From assembly GCA_900547005.1 (NCBI GenBank), contig URER01000005.1, positions 1 through 64,000 on the forward strand: DNA of 64,000 nucleotides, read 5' to 3'. This DNA comes from an uncultured Prevotella sp. (GTDB lineage Bacteria; Bacteroidota; Bacteroidia; Bacteroidales; Bacteroidaceae). The notes under the pieces are model-generated. The model made no database searches, was not told where the DNA came from, and worked only from the letters and a program-made list of their open reading frames with translations. Both the position numbers and the translations under genes were made by a program. Positions 1 to 7,865 of the stretch are shown in pieces (the first letter of the stretch is position 1; each line of letters begins with the position of its first letter).

Positions 1-12
1 TGAGCTAAGGCT

Positions 13-1059
13 CTATGCCTTGCATGACTGTCGCATCACTCGAAATGTCGGATGAGCCCCAAAATCCTTGAATGTCGCTTTCCAGTTCTGTTCAACAGCG
101 GGTGGATAAACCACAAGTATCTTGGTATGGTCACGGCCGTTCTCTATCAAGAATTTCTTGGCAATCATCGTGGCAATGACAGTCTTACCTAAACCGACCA
201 CATCTGCAAGGAAGAAACCGTCATATCGAATAAGTTTCTTATAGCCTTCAATAACAGCATCCATTTGGTAATCATATTTAGCATAGCCTTCAGGCATATC
301 GAATGGATCATCATTGTCCGTTTCCAATACACGGTCAGAGAAATACTCCATAAGCATCTTTATATATAGGTCGTATGGAGAGACATCCCCTTTGAGGTAT
401 GTTTGCTCAATGGTAGTCTTTACATCATCGGCGGTAATCTCACAACCCTTTGACTCTTCCCACAGTTGCTCAAACTCGTCTTTGGAAAACTTCACATCGT
501 CATACCTGTCCATTTTTACATTAAATTCATACTGACGTTCCTGTGTTATGCCTAATCCGTTGCCAGATAAATTGCTTGACCCCGTGATAGCCACCCCCTG
601 TGTATATTGATTGAAGTTGTCAGGATAGAGAATATATAGTTTAGCATGAATCTTTTTAGAAGGATGGGCACGGAGTTCCAACTTTCCATCCAAAAGATCT
701 TGAACCATTTGAAACATCCCGTCTTCAATCTCCTTCTTGTAATGAGAGGTCTCTATATCTTTACGTACTTTTCGTAAGGTGTCAGCTTTCACGTCTTCTT
801 CAGCGCCAAAAAATAGTTTGCCTTGTTGTGCTGCCTGTGCGATATATTTATCAACATCAATGCCAATCAAAATGCGAACTTTTCCTATGTTGTCAAGGAA
901 CGGACGAAGTGAGAAATAGCCTGATGCACGGAGAAATCCAACCACTGCATCTAAATTACTAATTTGAGAATTATGCTGCAATATACCTTCGAATTCACGC
1001 ATCAAGGTATTACCTCCTTTGTTTGTAAATATATGCGGATTCGTTATATTATCTTCCAT
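13..1059 (-). CDS. PLD-domain SF2/SNF2-type helicase, N-terminal part only
   Basis: The first ~200 residues carry a phospholipase-D-like domain with an HxK motif (KKIHAKLYIL, ~residue 137) followed by GSSN (~residue 162). A DEAD/SNF2-type ATPase then begins with motif I (ADVVGLGKTVIA, ~290) and motif Ia (LVVYPPAVEQNW). The frame ends at a TAG 12 bases from the window edge, after only 348 residues; helicases with this layout are normally about three times longer, and motifs II-VI are missing. Either the gene is broken or frameshifted, or the rest is encoded separately beyond the window. It is third in a minus-strand set, 42 bases after the AlbA_2 gene. The family is often found in defence or restriction-like neighbourhoods (known context); a defence role here is inference. 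Confidence 0.75.
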   Translation of the reverse strand: MEDNITNPHIFTNKGGNTLMREFEGILQHNSQISNLDAVVGFLRASGYFSLRPFLDNIGKVRILIGIDVDKYIAQAAQQGKLFFGAEEDVKADTLRKVRKDIETSHYKKEIEDGMFQMVQDLLDGKLELRAHPSKKIHAKLYILYPDNFNQYTQGVAITGSSNLSGNGLGITQERQYEFNVKMDRYDDVKFSKDEFEQLWEESKGCEITADDVKTTIEQTYLKGDVSPYDLYIKMLMEYFSDRVLETDNDDPFDMPEGYAKYDYQMDAVIEGYKKLIRYDGFFLADVVGLGKTVIATMIAKKFLIENGRDHTKILVVYPPAVEQNWKATFKDFGAHPTFRVMRQSCKA

Positions 1060-1101
1060 ATTTTATTACTATTTTGTAAGACTCTTGTTCCCTTTTTACT
1101 T

Positions 1102-2583
1102 CTATATGTCTTCTGAGAGTACTTTCCAATAGCCACCCTTGTCTGGTCCAATGCGTTTTATAATACTCTTTTCTTGAAGTGCTTTCAGGTGATATTTGAT
1201 ACCATCTTCTGTAATGTCCTTGATATGAGTTGCAATTATACCTCGATTTGCCCTCGGATTATGACGTAGATAATCCACAATTCGGATTTGTATATCACTT
1301 ATTTTCTGGGTAGTTTTTCTGGGTAGTTTTTCTGGGTAGTTTTTCTGGGTAGTTTCTTGATCGCTCAGAATATTTTCTTGCCCTTTTCTTGCATTTTCTT
1401 GCCCCTCCTCCAATATATTAGCCCACACCGTGGCTTTCATGATGAAAGCAACCAGATGATATTGAGGCTCTTTCGTGCCTATGGCAGAGAGCTCACGACA
1501 CATACGGTCAACGCCTTCGCCGAACTCCTTTACATAATCGTAGGCTTTCAAGTACTCTGCAATCTTAGGATTGCGGGAGAAATGGGTATGGCGTATGTTG
1601 TCTGTACGGACAATGCCGGGCAACTTACCGGGCGTCTCAAACACAAGGCGGTCGTCGAACATCTTTATCTGTATCTCTGTTCCCTTGATACTATAATCAC
1701 GGTGACAAACCGAGTTGACCACCATCTCTTGTATCACAAATTTGGGATATTCTCTGTCAGTCTTGAAAAGTCCGTCCTCACCGAGATAGGAATGTTCCTT
1801 CACTTGGGTTTCGAGGTAATCGATGGTTTTCTGTATTTGGCCAAGGATGCGTCCCTCAAAGGTTACATCCTTGATAACATTCATTTCCCTACCGACTTTC
1901 TCCTCTGTACCATAGTATTTGATGAAACGCACACGGGCACGAGGGAAGAAGTTCTGAGGACGCTTGCCGAAAAGCAATATGCAGGCAGTGCTGACTTGAG
2001 GCGTATCACCTTTGTAAGTAAGGAAGCCTTTGTTCTCCTGAAGGTACTCCATCGGAGATTTTCCATAGCCTATCCTCTTCATATATGCTTTCACCGCATC
2101 CATGTCAATGTTTTCTATGGTGGCATCGTAGGCAGGGCTATCCTCATAATAGCGTTCACCCTTGTCATACATCAGTTGCAGTCGCTCCTCGAATGGCAGC
2201 TTGCGCGACTTATCACCCACTCGCCAAAACACTTCGTCGGCTTGATTGGCATGAAGCCGCGGGCTGGCAGGAACATGGATTATCAGTATATGGTTGTCGT
2301 TGCCATCGTAGTCTTGGCAAGGCATGAACTCTGTCGTAACAGAGATAGTAGGTATGCAGAAATCGAATGGAGTGCGCAGTATTTCGTTCAAGTGAGCCTT
2401 GTCTTGGTCAACACCCTCTATGCGTCGTGTCTTGTCGGATATGCCAACAGCAATCATGCCGCCATCAGCGTTTGCCATGGCAACAATAGTATTGGCGAGA
2501 GCTTTCGGTTCTATGTGAATACTCTTGCAGTCAAAGGTCTGCCCCTCGGGCATCTGACGTATATCTTCGATGGTATATCTCAT
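1102..2583 (-). CDS. Schlafen/AlbA_2-type putative DNA-binding ATPase with winged-helix C-terminus
   Basis: 493 residues. The N-terminus is an AlbA_2 (Schlafen-like) nucleic-acid-binding domain (FDCKSI, then ALANTIVAMANADGGMIAVGI, residues ~18-50). The middle carries a divergent GHKL-type ATP-binding fold (EMVVNSVCHRDYS ~287, then FGEGVDRM ~360). The last ~70 residues look like a winged helix (IQIRIVDYLRHNP, GIKYHLKALQEKSIIKRIG). The linker (TTQKNYPEKLPRKTTQK) is encoded by four copies of a 13-bp tandem repeat, so a change of one copy would shift the reading frame before the winged helix. It starts 7 bases after the XRE gene and almost certainly shares its transcript. AlbA_2/HATPase proteins are usually annotated as transcriptional regulators or accessory defence proteins; the substrate is unknown. 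Confidence 0.85.
   Translation of the reverse strand: MRYTIEDIRQMPEGQTFDCKSIHIEPKALANTIVAMANADGGMIAVGISDKTRRIEGVDQDKAHLNEILRTPFDFCIPTISVTTEFMPCQDYDGNDNHILIIHVPASPRLHANQADEVFWRVGDKSRKLPFEERLQLMYDKGERYYEDSPAYDATIENIDMDAVKAYMKRIGYGKSPMEYLQENKGFLTYKGDTPQVSTACILLFGKRPQNFFPRARVRFIKYYGTEEKVGREMNVIKDVTFEGRILGQIQKTIDYLETQVKEHSYLGEDGLFKTDREYPKFVIQEMVVNSVCHRDYSIKGTEIQIKMFDDRLVFETPGKLPGIVRTDNIRHTHFSRNPKIAEYLKAYDYVKEFGEGVDRMCRELSAIGTKEPQYHLVAFIMKATVWANILEEGQENARKGQENILSDQETTQKNYPEKLPRKTTQKISDIQIRIVDYLRHNPRANRGIIATHIKDITEDGIKYHLKALQEKSIIKRIGPDKGGYWKVLSEDI
1302..1352. repeat. 13-bp tandem repeat inside the AlbA_2 gene
   Basis: Four head-to-tail copies of TTTTTCTGGGTAG on the + strand (the first lacks one base). 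They lie inside the AlbA_2 coding region at the junction with the C-terminal winged helix. Thirteen is not a multiple of three, so successive copies are read in different frames (TTQK, NYPEK, LPRK, TTQK), and gaining or losing one copy would frameshift the C-terminus. Confidence 0.95.
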
Positions 2584-2590
2584 ATTCTGT

Positions 2591-2797
2591 TCACTCCCCT
2601 TTGGTATGGCAAATCAACTCGTGAATATCCACATTGAGAACATCAGCTATCTGTGCCAATGTCTTCAAGTCAGGTTGAGCATGGTTGTTGCACCACTTCG
2701 ATACTGTGGCAGGGTCTTTACACAAAGTCTTTGCCAACCATTTACTCATAATGCCTCTTTCTACCAATACAGTCTTAATACGATTTAGATCTGCCAT
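2591..2797 (-). CDS. XRE-family helix-turn-helix regulator, small
   Basis: 68 residues, essentially one HTH_XRE domain: MSKWLAKTLCKDPATVSKW forms the helix-turn-helix, and LKTLAQIADVLNVDIHELI the later helices. It is the first gene of the minus-strand set XRE - AlbA_2 - PLD helicase, with a 7-base gap to the next gene. A -7 promoter box lies 27 bases upstream. By position it is likely the autoregulator of this operon (inference). Confidence 0.85.
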   Translation of the reverse strand: MADLNRIKTVLVERGIMSKWLAKTLCKDPATVSKWCNNHAQPDLKTLAQIADVLNVDIHELICHTKGE

Positions 2798-2823
2798 ATT
2801 TCAATTATATATTGTGTTTTCCA

Positions 2824-2831
2824 CAAAGCTA
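2824..2831 (-). promoter_or_regulatory. Bacteroidetes -7 box for the XRE/AlbA_2/helicase operon
   Basis: On the minus strand this reads TAGCTTTG, matching TAnnTTTG, with about 27 bases to the ATG of the XRE gene. Confidence 0.6.
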
Positions 2832-3082
2832 CGGCTTTTAATTGAGATTAAAGAATAAATCCAAATAAATCTGTCAAAAAAGAGTATGCTTTTCTCAAAT
2901 ATAAGGCAGTTTTGCGTTCAATAAGCCTGTTTTATACTTTTTACTAACACAATTCTGAGATTACAAGGAAACATATCCGAAGAATTAGAACAACAATAAC
3001 AGCATTCTTGCTTATTGAGAGTGGAAACTCCCAACAACAATAAAAAAGAGCAAAAAAAATGCTGTATTTCAAGCATTTTAGT

Positions 3083-3090
3083 TATCTTTG
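3083..3090 (+). promoter_or_regulatory. -7 box immediately in front of the flippase-like gene
   Basis: TATCTTTG ends only 8 bases before the ATG at 3099. If it is the promoter, the transcript would be nearly leaderless. Confidence 0.5.
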
Positions 3091-3098
3091 CTTTCGCA

Positions 3099-4124
3099 AT
3101 GGAAGCGAAACAAGCTATCAACAACATATTGAAAGTAGCACTGCCGCTCGTTCTCGGCGGTGCCATTCTTTATTGGATGTACCGGGGATTCGACTTCAAC
3201 AGCGTCAGACAGGTGCTGCTGCATGAGATGAACTGGACGTGGATGTTGCTCTCCCTACCCTTCGGAGTGCTCGCGCAGATGTTCCGCGGGTGGCGTTGGA
3301 AGCAGACCTTGAAGCCTGTGGGTGAGCATCCGCGCACGTCGACGAGCATCTATGCCATTTTCATGTCGTACGCCGTGAGCCTCATCATACCCCGTGTAGG
3401 CGAGTTCGCACGCTGTGGAATATTGAAAAGACACGACGGTGTGGCGTTCTCAAAAGCTCTCGGGACGGTGGTGACAGAGCGCGCCGTCGACACGATAATC
3501 ATCATGATTATCACGGCCGTGGTGTTTCTCACACAGTTGGGAGTATTTGTCAAGTTCTTCTCGCGCACAGGAACGCGCCTCGACAGTTTCTTGATGCAGT
3601 TCTCAACGACTGGCTGGATAGTTACCATCATCTGCGGAATAGCGGCCATCGCCAGTATGTATATCATACTGCGCAAGCTGTCTATATATAATAAGGTTAA
3701 GGAAACGTTCTCCGGGATATGGCAGGGGGTAATGTCGCTGCGCAAGGTCCGCAACGTGCCGAAGTTCATCTTCTATTCCGTTGCGATATGGGCGAGCTAC
3801 TTCATCCATTACTATCTCACGTTCTTCTGCTTCGACTTCACGGCAGGTCTGAGTCTTACCTGTGCCATCGTCACATTCGTCGTAGGCAGCATTGCGGTGA
3901 TTGTGCCGACTCCCAACGGTGCGGGTCCGTGGCATTTCGCCGTCAAGACAATGCTAATTCTCTACGGTGTGGTTGATACGCAGGCTCTCTACTTCGTGCT
4001 GATAGTACATACCATCCAGACGTCGCTCGTCATCTTGCTCGGAATATACGCCTGGATGGCGTTAGGGTTCATAGAAAAGAGGAGAGAGGAGAGAGGAGAG
4101 AGGAGAGAGAAATGCTTATCTTGA
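3099..4124 (+). CDS. Lysylphosphatidylglycerol synthase-TM / flippase-like membrane protein
   Basis: 341 residues from the ATG at 3099. Longer reads back to 3015 exist, but that extra sequence contains the -7 box and looks non-coding. About eight hydrophobic helices are visible, with GEFARCGILKRH, VVTERAVDTIIIMI and VPTPNGAGPWHFAVK, motifs of the UPF0104/LPG-synthase TM family, whose members flip or transfer lipid-linked groups or serve as generic inner-membrane flippase-like proteins. The last ~15 residues (KRREERGERREK) are encoded by a polypurine repeat tract, so the natural C-terminus has probably been replaced or extended. The substrate cannot be told from the sequence. A second gene of the same kind starts at 63886. 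Confidence 0.8.
   Translation: MEAKQAINNILKVALPLVLGGAILYWMYRGFDFNSVRQVLLHEMNWTWMLLSLPFGVLAQMFRGWRWKQTLKPVGEHPRTSTSIYAIFMSYAVSLIIPRVGEFARCGILKRHDGVAFSKALGTVVTERAVDTIIIMIITAVVFLTQLGVFVKFFSRTGTRLDSFLMQFSTTGWIVTIICGIAAIASMYIILRKLSIYNKVKETFSGIWQGVMSLRKVRNVPKFIFYSVAIWASYFIHYYLTFFCFDFTAGLSLTCAIVTFVVGSIAVIVPTPNGAGPWHFAVKTMLILYGVVDTQALYFVLIVHTIQTSLVILLGIYAWMALGFIEKRREERGERREKCLS
4074..4117 (+). repeat. Polypurine GAGAGGA tract overlapping a gene end
   Basis: A run of (GAGAGGA)n ending in GAAATGCTT. It encodes the basic tail of the flippase-like protein and includes its stop region. The same tract with the same AAATGCTT end recurs at 16190-16240, and complementary forms lie at 4670-4709, 16354-16400 and 46382-46430. 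Confidence 0.85.
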
Positions 4125-4227
4125 TGTGTACAAAAGAGAAAAAATCATCTTGGCTTGAACCTTTATATAGGAAACATCAATTAAATAATTATATAATAAG
4201 AATAAGAATAAGAAAGATTATTAATAA

Positions 4228-4593
4228 ATGAATGGCTTTTATTATAGGAAACTGAATGCTTATAATTTGGCAAAAAAGTTGGTTATATTTATATATCAAC
4301 TCCTTAATACATTCCCAAAAGAGGAAAAATTCGCATTGTGCGACCAACTACGTAGAGCTGCAATATCTATACCTTCCAATATAGCAGAAGGTATGGGAAG
4401 AAACTCTGTAAAAGAACGAATACACTTTATAGAGATTGGTTATGGCTTTTTAATGGAGACTATGTGCCAACTTGAAATTGCTCTTGAACTTAAATACATT
4501 TCATCGGAAGATTTCCAAAAGGGCGAAGATTTTATAAAAGAAACAGCCATGACAATGTCGGGACTAAGAAATTCTTTAATGAATAAAGTTTAA
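4228..4593 (+). CDS. Four-helix-bundle protein (23S rRNA intervening-sequence protein family)
   Basis: 121 residues with the family signature: YRKLNAYNLAKKLV at the N-terminus, FALCDQLRRAAISIPSNIAEGMGR (~35-58) and a heptad-like C-terminal half (FIEIGYGFLMETMCQLEIALEL). Members were first seen in rRNA insertion sequences but are often free-standing, and their molecular function is not established. The gene is AT-richer than its neighbours and sits between a polypurine tract and its pyrimidine-rich inverse, which suggests a small mobile cassette (inference). No rRNA is nearby. Confidence 0.85.
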   Translation: MNGFYYRKLNAYNLAKKLVIFIYQLLNTFPKEEKFALCDQLRRAAISIPSNIAEGMGRNSVKERIHFIEIGYGFLMETMCQLEIALELKYISSEDFQKGEDFIKETAMTMSGLRNSLMNKV

Positions 4594-4669
4594 TATCATA
4601 ATTATTAATCCATAAATGAAGAGTTCGGAATCAGATTTGTAGTGGAAAAAGAAAGCAATTAAAAAGAGT

Positions 4670-4709
4670 ATTCTCTCTCCCCCTCTCCTCTCTCCCCTCT
4701 CCTCTTTTA
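4670..4709. repeat. Polypyrimidine tract, inverse of the 4074 tract
   Basis: CTCTCTCCCCCTCTCC-type run ending in CTCTTTT just before the PepD gene. Together with 4074-4117 it brackets the four-helix-bundle gene as an inverted pair. Confidence 0.85.
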
Positions 4710-4725
4710 TTAAAACAAAAATACT

Positions 4726-6186
4726 ATGAGCGAAATTAAAAACTTGAAACCAGAGTGTGTATGGCGTAACTTCCATGCTTTAACACAAATTCCACGTCCG
4801 TCAGGACACTTAGAAATGATACAGGCGTTCCTGCTCGACTTTGCAAAGAATGCAGGGGTAGAGGCTTTCAAAGACCCGGCAGGTAATATCGTTATGCGTA
4901 AGCCGGCTACTCCGGGCATGGAAAACAAGAAAGGGGTTATCCTTCAGGCCCACATGGACATGGTTCCACAGAAGGCCAAGACGAGTAACCATAACTTTGA
5001 GACCGACCCGATAGAGACTTGGATCGACGGCGAGTGGGTGAAGGCAAAGGATACTACACTCGGTGCGGACGACGGTATGGGCGTAGCAGCCATCATGGCA
5101 ATAATGGAGGACAAGGGGAATCTGAAACACGGTCCGGTGGAAGCTCTAATCACAGCCGATGAAGAGACTGGTATGTTTGGCGCAAACGACCTGCCCGAAG
5201 GAGAACTGCAGGGTGATATCCTGCTCAATCTCGACTCTGAGACATGGGGAAAATTCGTTATCGGAAGCGCGGGCGGTATCGATATCACTGCCACTCTCGA
5301 CTATAAGGAGGTGGAGACTGACGCAGAGGACACGGCGGTGAAGGTAACATTGAAAGGCTTGCGTGGCGGTCATTCGGGCTTGGAGATACACGAAGGACGC
5401 GGCAACGCCAACAAACTGATGGTACGCTTCGTGCGTGAGGCTATCGAGGAGTGCGAGGCAAGACTGGCTACATGGCACGGCGGAAATATGCGCAACGCCA
5501 TTCCTTTCGAGGCAGAGACGGTACTCACGCTTCCGAAGGAGAACGTGGAGGCATTGAAAGAACTTGTAGAGGACATGAAGGCTGACTTCATCGACGAATA
5601 TAAGGGTATAGAAAACGGTATAGAATTTACGGCGGAAGAGGTTGAAGCACCAAAGACCGAGGTGCCGGTGGAGATTCAGGACAACCTCATCGATGCCATC
5701 TATGCGTGCCACAATGGCGTGATACGTATGATTCCTGCTTATCCTGACGTTGTGGAAACTTCGAGCAACCTCGCCATCATCGATATCGAAGACGGCAAGG
5801 CTGCTATCAAGATTCTCGCACGCAGCAGCCGTGAGGATATGAAGGACTACATCGTGAAGACCTTAGAGAGCTGTTTCAATATGGCAGGAATGAAGGTTGA
5901 GACCGCAGGAAGCTACGGTGGATGGGACCCGAACCCAAATAGTGAGATTCTGAACCTGATGCTTAAGGTGTATAAGGAGCTGAACGGTGAAGACGGAATC
6001 ATACAGGTTGACCACGCCGGACTGGAGTGTTCTATCATCCTGGGCAAATATCCGCACCTCGATGTGGTGTCTCTCGGTCCGACATTGCGCAGTCCGCACA
6101 CAACAACCGAGCGTTGCCTCATTCCTACCGTGGCTCCGTTCTGGGAGTTGTTGAAAAAGGCTCTGGAGGAGATTCCGGCAAAATAG
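4726..6186 (+). CDS. pepD: Aminoacyl-histidine dipeptidase (M20/PepD)
   Basis: 486 residues, the usual length for PepD. Metal-binding and catalytic landmarks of the M20 family are visible: LQAHMDMVPQ (~80), DGTTLGADDG-type TLGADDGMGVAA (~117), TADEETGMFGA with the catalytic Glu (~146), RGGHSGLEIHEGRGNA (~217) and the C-terminal SLGPTLRSPHTTTE with its metal His. The predicted function is cytoplasmic cleavage of Xaa-His dipeptides such as carnosine or beta-Ala-His. The start at 4726 follows the polypyrimidine tract by ~15 bases. It is a single-gene unit ending in the dispersed G/C palindrome at 6189. Confidence 0.95.
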   Translation: MSEIKNLKPECVWRNFHALTQIPRPSGHLEMIQAFLLDFAKNAGVEAFKDPAGNIVMRKPATPGMENKKGVILQAHMDMVPQKAKTSNHNFETDPIETWIDGEWVKAKDTTLGADDGMGVAAIMAIMEDKGNLKHGPVEALITADEETGMFGANDLPEGELQGDILLNLDSETWGKFVIGSAGGIDITATLDYKEVETDAEDTAVKVTLKGLRGGHSGLEIHEGRGNANKLMVRFVREAIEECEARLATWHGGNMRNAIPFEAETVLTLPKENVEALKELVEDMKADFIDEYKGIENGIEFTAEEVEAPKTEVPVEIQDNLIDAIYACHNGVIRMIPAYPDVVETSSNLAIIDIEDGKAAIKILARSSREDMKDYIVKTLESCFNMAGMKVETAGSYGGWDPNPNSEILNLMLKVYKELNGEDGIIQVDHAGLECSIILGKYPHLDVVSLGPTLRSPHTTTERCLIPTVAPFWELLKKALEEIPAK

Positions 6187-6188
6187 AA

Positions 6189-6217
6189 GCCCCCCTCTAA
6201 TCCCCCCAAGGGGGGAA
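6189..6217. repeat. Dispersed G/C palindromic repeat (copy 1)
   Basis: CCCCCCTCTAATCCCCCCAA followed by GGGGGG just after the pepD stop. It is one of at least six related copies (6530, 53011, 55316, 55393, 62676) and forms an inverted pair with 6530-6555 around the 22-bp array. Confidence 0.9.
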
Positions 6218-6231
6218 GATACCACCCGAAT

Positions 6232-6442
6232 AACGTTGAGATACTGACTTAACAATGTTGAGATACTGACTTAACAACGTTGAGATACTGACTTAACAGC
6301 GTTGAGATACTGACTTAACAATGTTGAGATACTGACTTGACAGCGTTGAGATACTGACTTGACAGCGTTGAGATACTAACTTAACAATGTTGAGATACTA
6401 ACTTAACAATGTTGAGATACTGACTTGACAGCGTTGAGATAC
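6232..6442. repeat. 22-bp tandem repeat array (9 full copies plus a partial)
   Basis: The unit is AACGTTGAGATACTGACTTA plus AC, 22 bp. Nine full copies and a final 13-bp piece run without spacers in the gap between the convergent genes pepD and wecB. Variation is limited to a few positions (AAC/AAT/AGC at the start, TGAC/TAAC, TTAAC/TTGAC). It is not a CRISPR because there are no spacers. No reading frame or obvious hairpin is seen in the unit. Confidence 0.95.
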
Positions 6443-6456
6443 ATTAAATATAGATA

Positions 6457-6497
6457 AACAACAGCCTCACTCTTTATATTAGAATGAGGCTGTTGTT
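6457..6497. terminator. Bidirectional hairpin terminator between pepD and wecB
   Basis: A 16-bp arm AACAACAGCCTCACTC and its near-perfect complement GAATGAGGCTGTTGTT are separated by 9 bases. They lie between convergent genes with A- and T-rich flanks, so the hairpin can serve both directions. Confidence 0.8.
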
Positions 6498-6529
6498 TGT
6501 TATTATTAGGCTTTCGCCAATTACATTTT

Positions 6530-6555
6530 CTCCCTTGGGGGGATTAGAGGGGGGA
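6530..6555. repeat. Dispersed G/C palindromic repeat (copy 2, inverted)
   Basis: CTCCCTTGGGGGGATTAGAG, the reverse orientation of copy 1, ending 2 bases before the wecB stop codon. Confidence 0.9.
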
Positions 6556-6557
6556 CT

Positions 6558-7658
6558 TTATTGCTCAAGCAAGATTTGCACTATTCGCTCGGCACTGCGC
6601 CCGTCCCATCTGTCTGGTATCGACGCAGTCTTCCAACGGCCTGCCACCATGTCGGCAACGGCTTTTCCTAACAGCGAGGCATCCTCGCCGACAAGCACAT
6701 TAGTTCCTTGCTTCACCGTTTCTATATGCTCCGTATAACTGTTTAGCGTTATGCAGGGCACGCCGTTAAACGTCGCTTCCTCCGCCACATTGCCCGAATC
6801 GGTTATTATTCCCTTTGCCTGGGCGGTTAGATAGCCAAACTCTAAATAGCCAAGCGGTTCAATAATGTGGAACCAAGCAGGCACTTCACCACAGCCTTCT
6901 GCGAGCAATGCCCTCACAGTCACAGCGGTTTCGCCTCGCAACGGAGCTATTATTGATGTGCCGGCTGCCTTTTCCGTCATCGCGGCCAACATCTCTTTGA
7001 GATTCTCGCGAGCCGCCATCAATGCCTTGCGGTTGAGCGTGAACACGATATATCCGCCATCCTTCACGCCGAGAGTATCGAGGACGGCAGGACGCACGAG
7101 CCTCGTTTTGTTGTAACGTATATTGTCTATCAGCACGTTGCCAACCATATAGACCTTCGACAGCTCCGCACCTTCCTTGTTGGCGATGCTGTTGTTGCTC
7201 ATGCCGGCCGTGAAAAGTATGTCTGAGAGTCCGTCGATTACAAGGCGGTTAATCTCCTTAGGCATTGTAATATCAAACGAGCGCGTGCCGGCTGCAAGGT
7301 GGACAAGAAGTATTCCCTGCTTCTTCGTGACGATAGCCGCCGCCATTGTCGATGCGAGGTCGTCCACAACAATCACCACATCGGTCTTGTTCTGTTGCAG
7401 GTAACGCTCAAACGCCGACATCACCTGCCCCGTTAGCTCGTTCAGATTCACGCAGTCCACATCGAGAAACACGTCCGGCCGCGCTATTTGCAAGTCCTCA
7501 AACAGCGTTCCTTCAAGTGTCGGGTCGTATTCACGCCCTGCATACACGAGTTTATAATCAACGTCCCGGCCCTGCTCTTTGGCCTTCACTATTGTCCTTA
7601 TCACCGGGGCAACCTTAATAAAATTGGGTCTTGCGCCCGCAACAATACATATCTGCAT
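6558..7658 (-). CDS. wecB: UDP-N-acetylglucosamine 2-epimerase (non-hydrolysing)
   Basis: 366 residues, matching the WecB/MnaA family. Seen are the N-terminal GARPNFIKVAPVIR, a central VHLAAGTRSFDITMPKEINRLVIDGLSD (the position of the usual GxRS...PEExNRxxxD) and the C-terminal nucleotide-site segment ITDSGNVAEEATFNGVPCITL plus NSYTEHIE. It interconverts UDP-GlcNAc and UDP-ManNAc for surface polysaccharide synthesis in the cytoplasm. The usual GHVEAGLRS segment reads VHLAAGTRS here, a small deviation. A -7 box stands upstream at 7681. It is convergent with pepD. Confidence 0.9.
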   Translation of the reverse strand: MQICIVAGARPNFIKVAPVIRTIVKAKEQGRDVDYKLVYAGREYDPTLEGTLFEDLQIARPDVFLDVDCVNLNELTGQVMSAFERYLQQNKTDVVIVVDDLASTMAAAIVTKKQGILLVHLAAGTRSFDITMPKEINRLVIDGLSDILFTAGMSNNSIANKEGAELSKVYMVGNVLIDNIRYNKTRLVRPAVLDTLGVKDGGYIVFTLNRKALMAARENLKEMLAAMTEKAAGTSIIAPLRGETAVTVRALLAEGCGEVPAWFHIIEPLGYLEFGYLTAQAKGIITDSGNVAEEATFNGVPCITLNSYTEHIETVKQGTNVLVGEDASLLGKAVADMVAGRWKTASIPDRWDGRSAERIVQILLEQ

Positions 7659-7680
7659 AATCTATATTTTTTGAACTTTG

Positions 7681-7688
7681 CAAAGATA
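7681..7688 (-). promoter_or_regulatory. -7 box for wecB
   Basis: Minus strand TATCTTTG, 22 bases before the wecB ATG. A second TATCTTTGCATAAG-like box lies at 7747-7754 on the same strand. Confidence 0.65.
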
Positions 7689-7865
7689 GCGCAAGCCGAA
7701 CGCAATAGAACTTGTTCTAAATTGCTGAGGCGAAGCCTATCTTATGCAAAGATAACTAAAATAGTTCAATATGAAAACACCTGCAATACTTTTATATTAT
7801 CTTATTCTCTTTTCTCGGGTATTTTCCTTAAATTTGCCTTTGATTACTATTTGCCCGTATTTTAT

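Noticed and set aside
1357..2637. 426-residue + strand frame over the AlbA_2 gene
   Set aside because: It is the complement of the AlbA_2/ATPase gene, which has clear domain motifs.
6232..6442. CRISPR array
   Set aside because: The 22-bp units follow each other without spacers and no cas gene is near.
7488..7865. Upstream extension of the C11 peptidase
   Set aside because: The extension overlaps the wecB start and promoter region and lacks a signal; the ATG at 7866 starts a clear lipoprotein signal.
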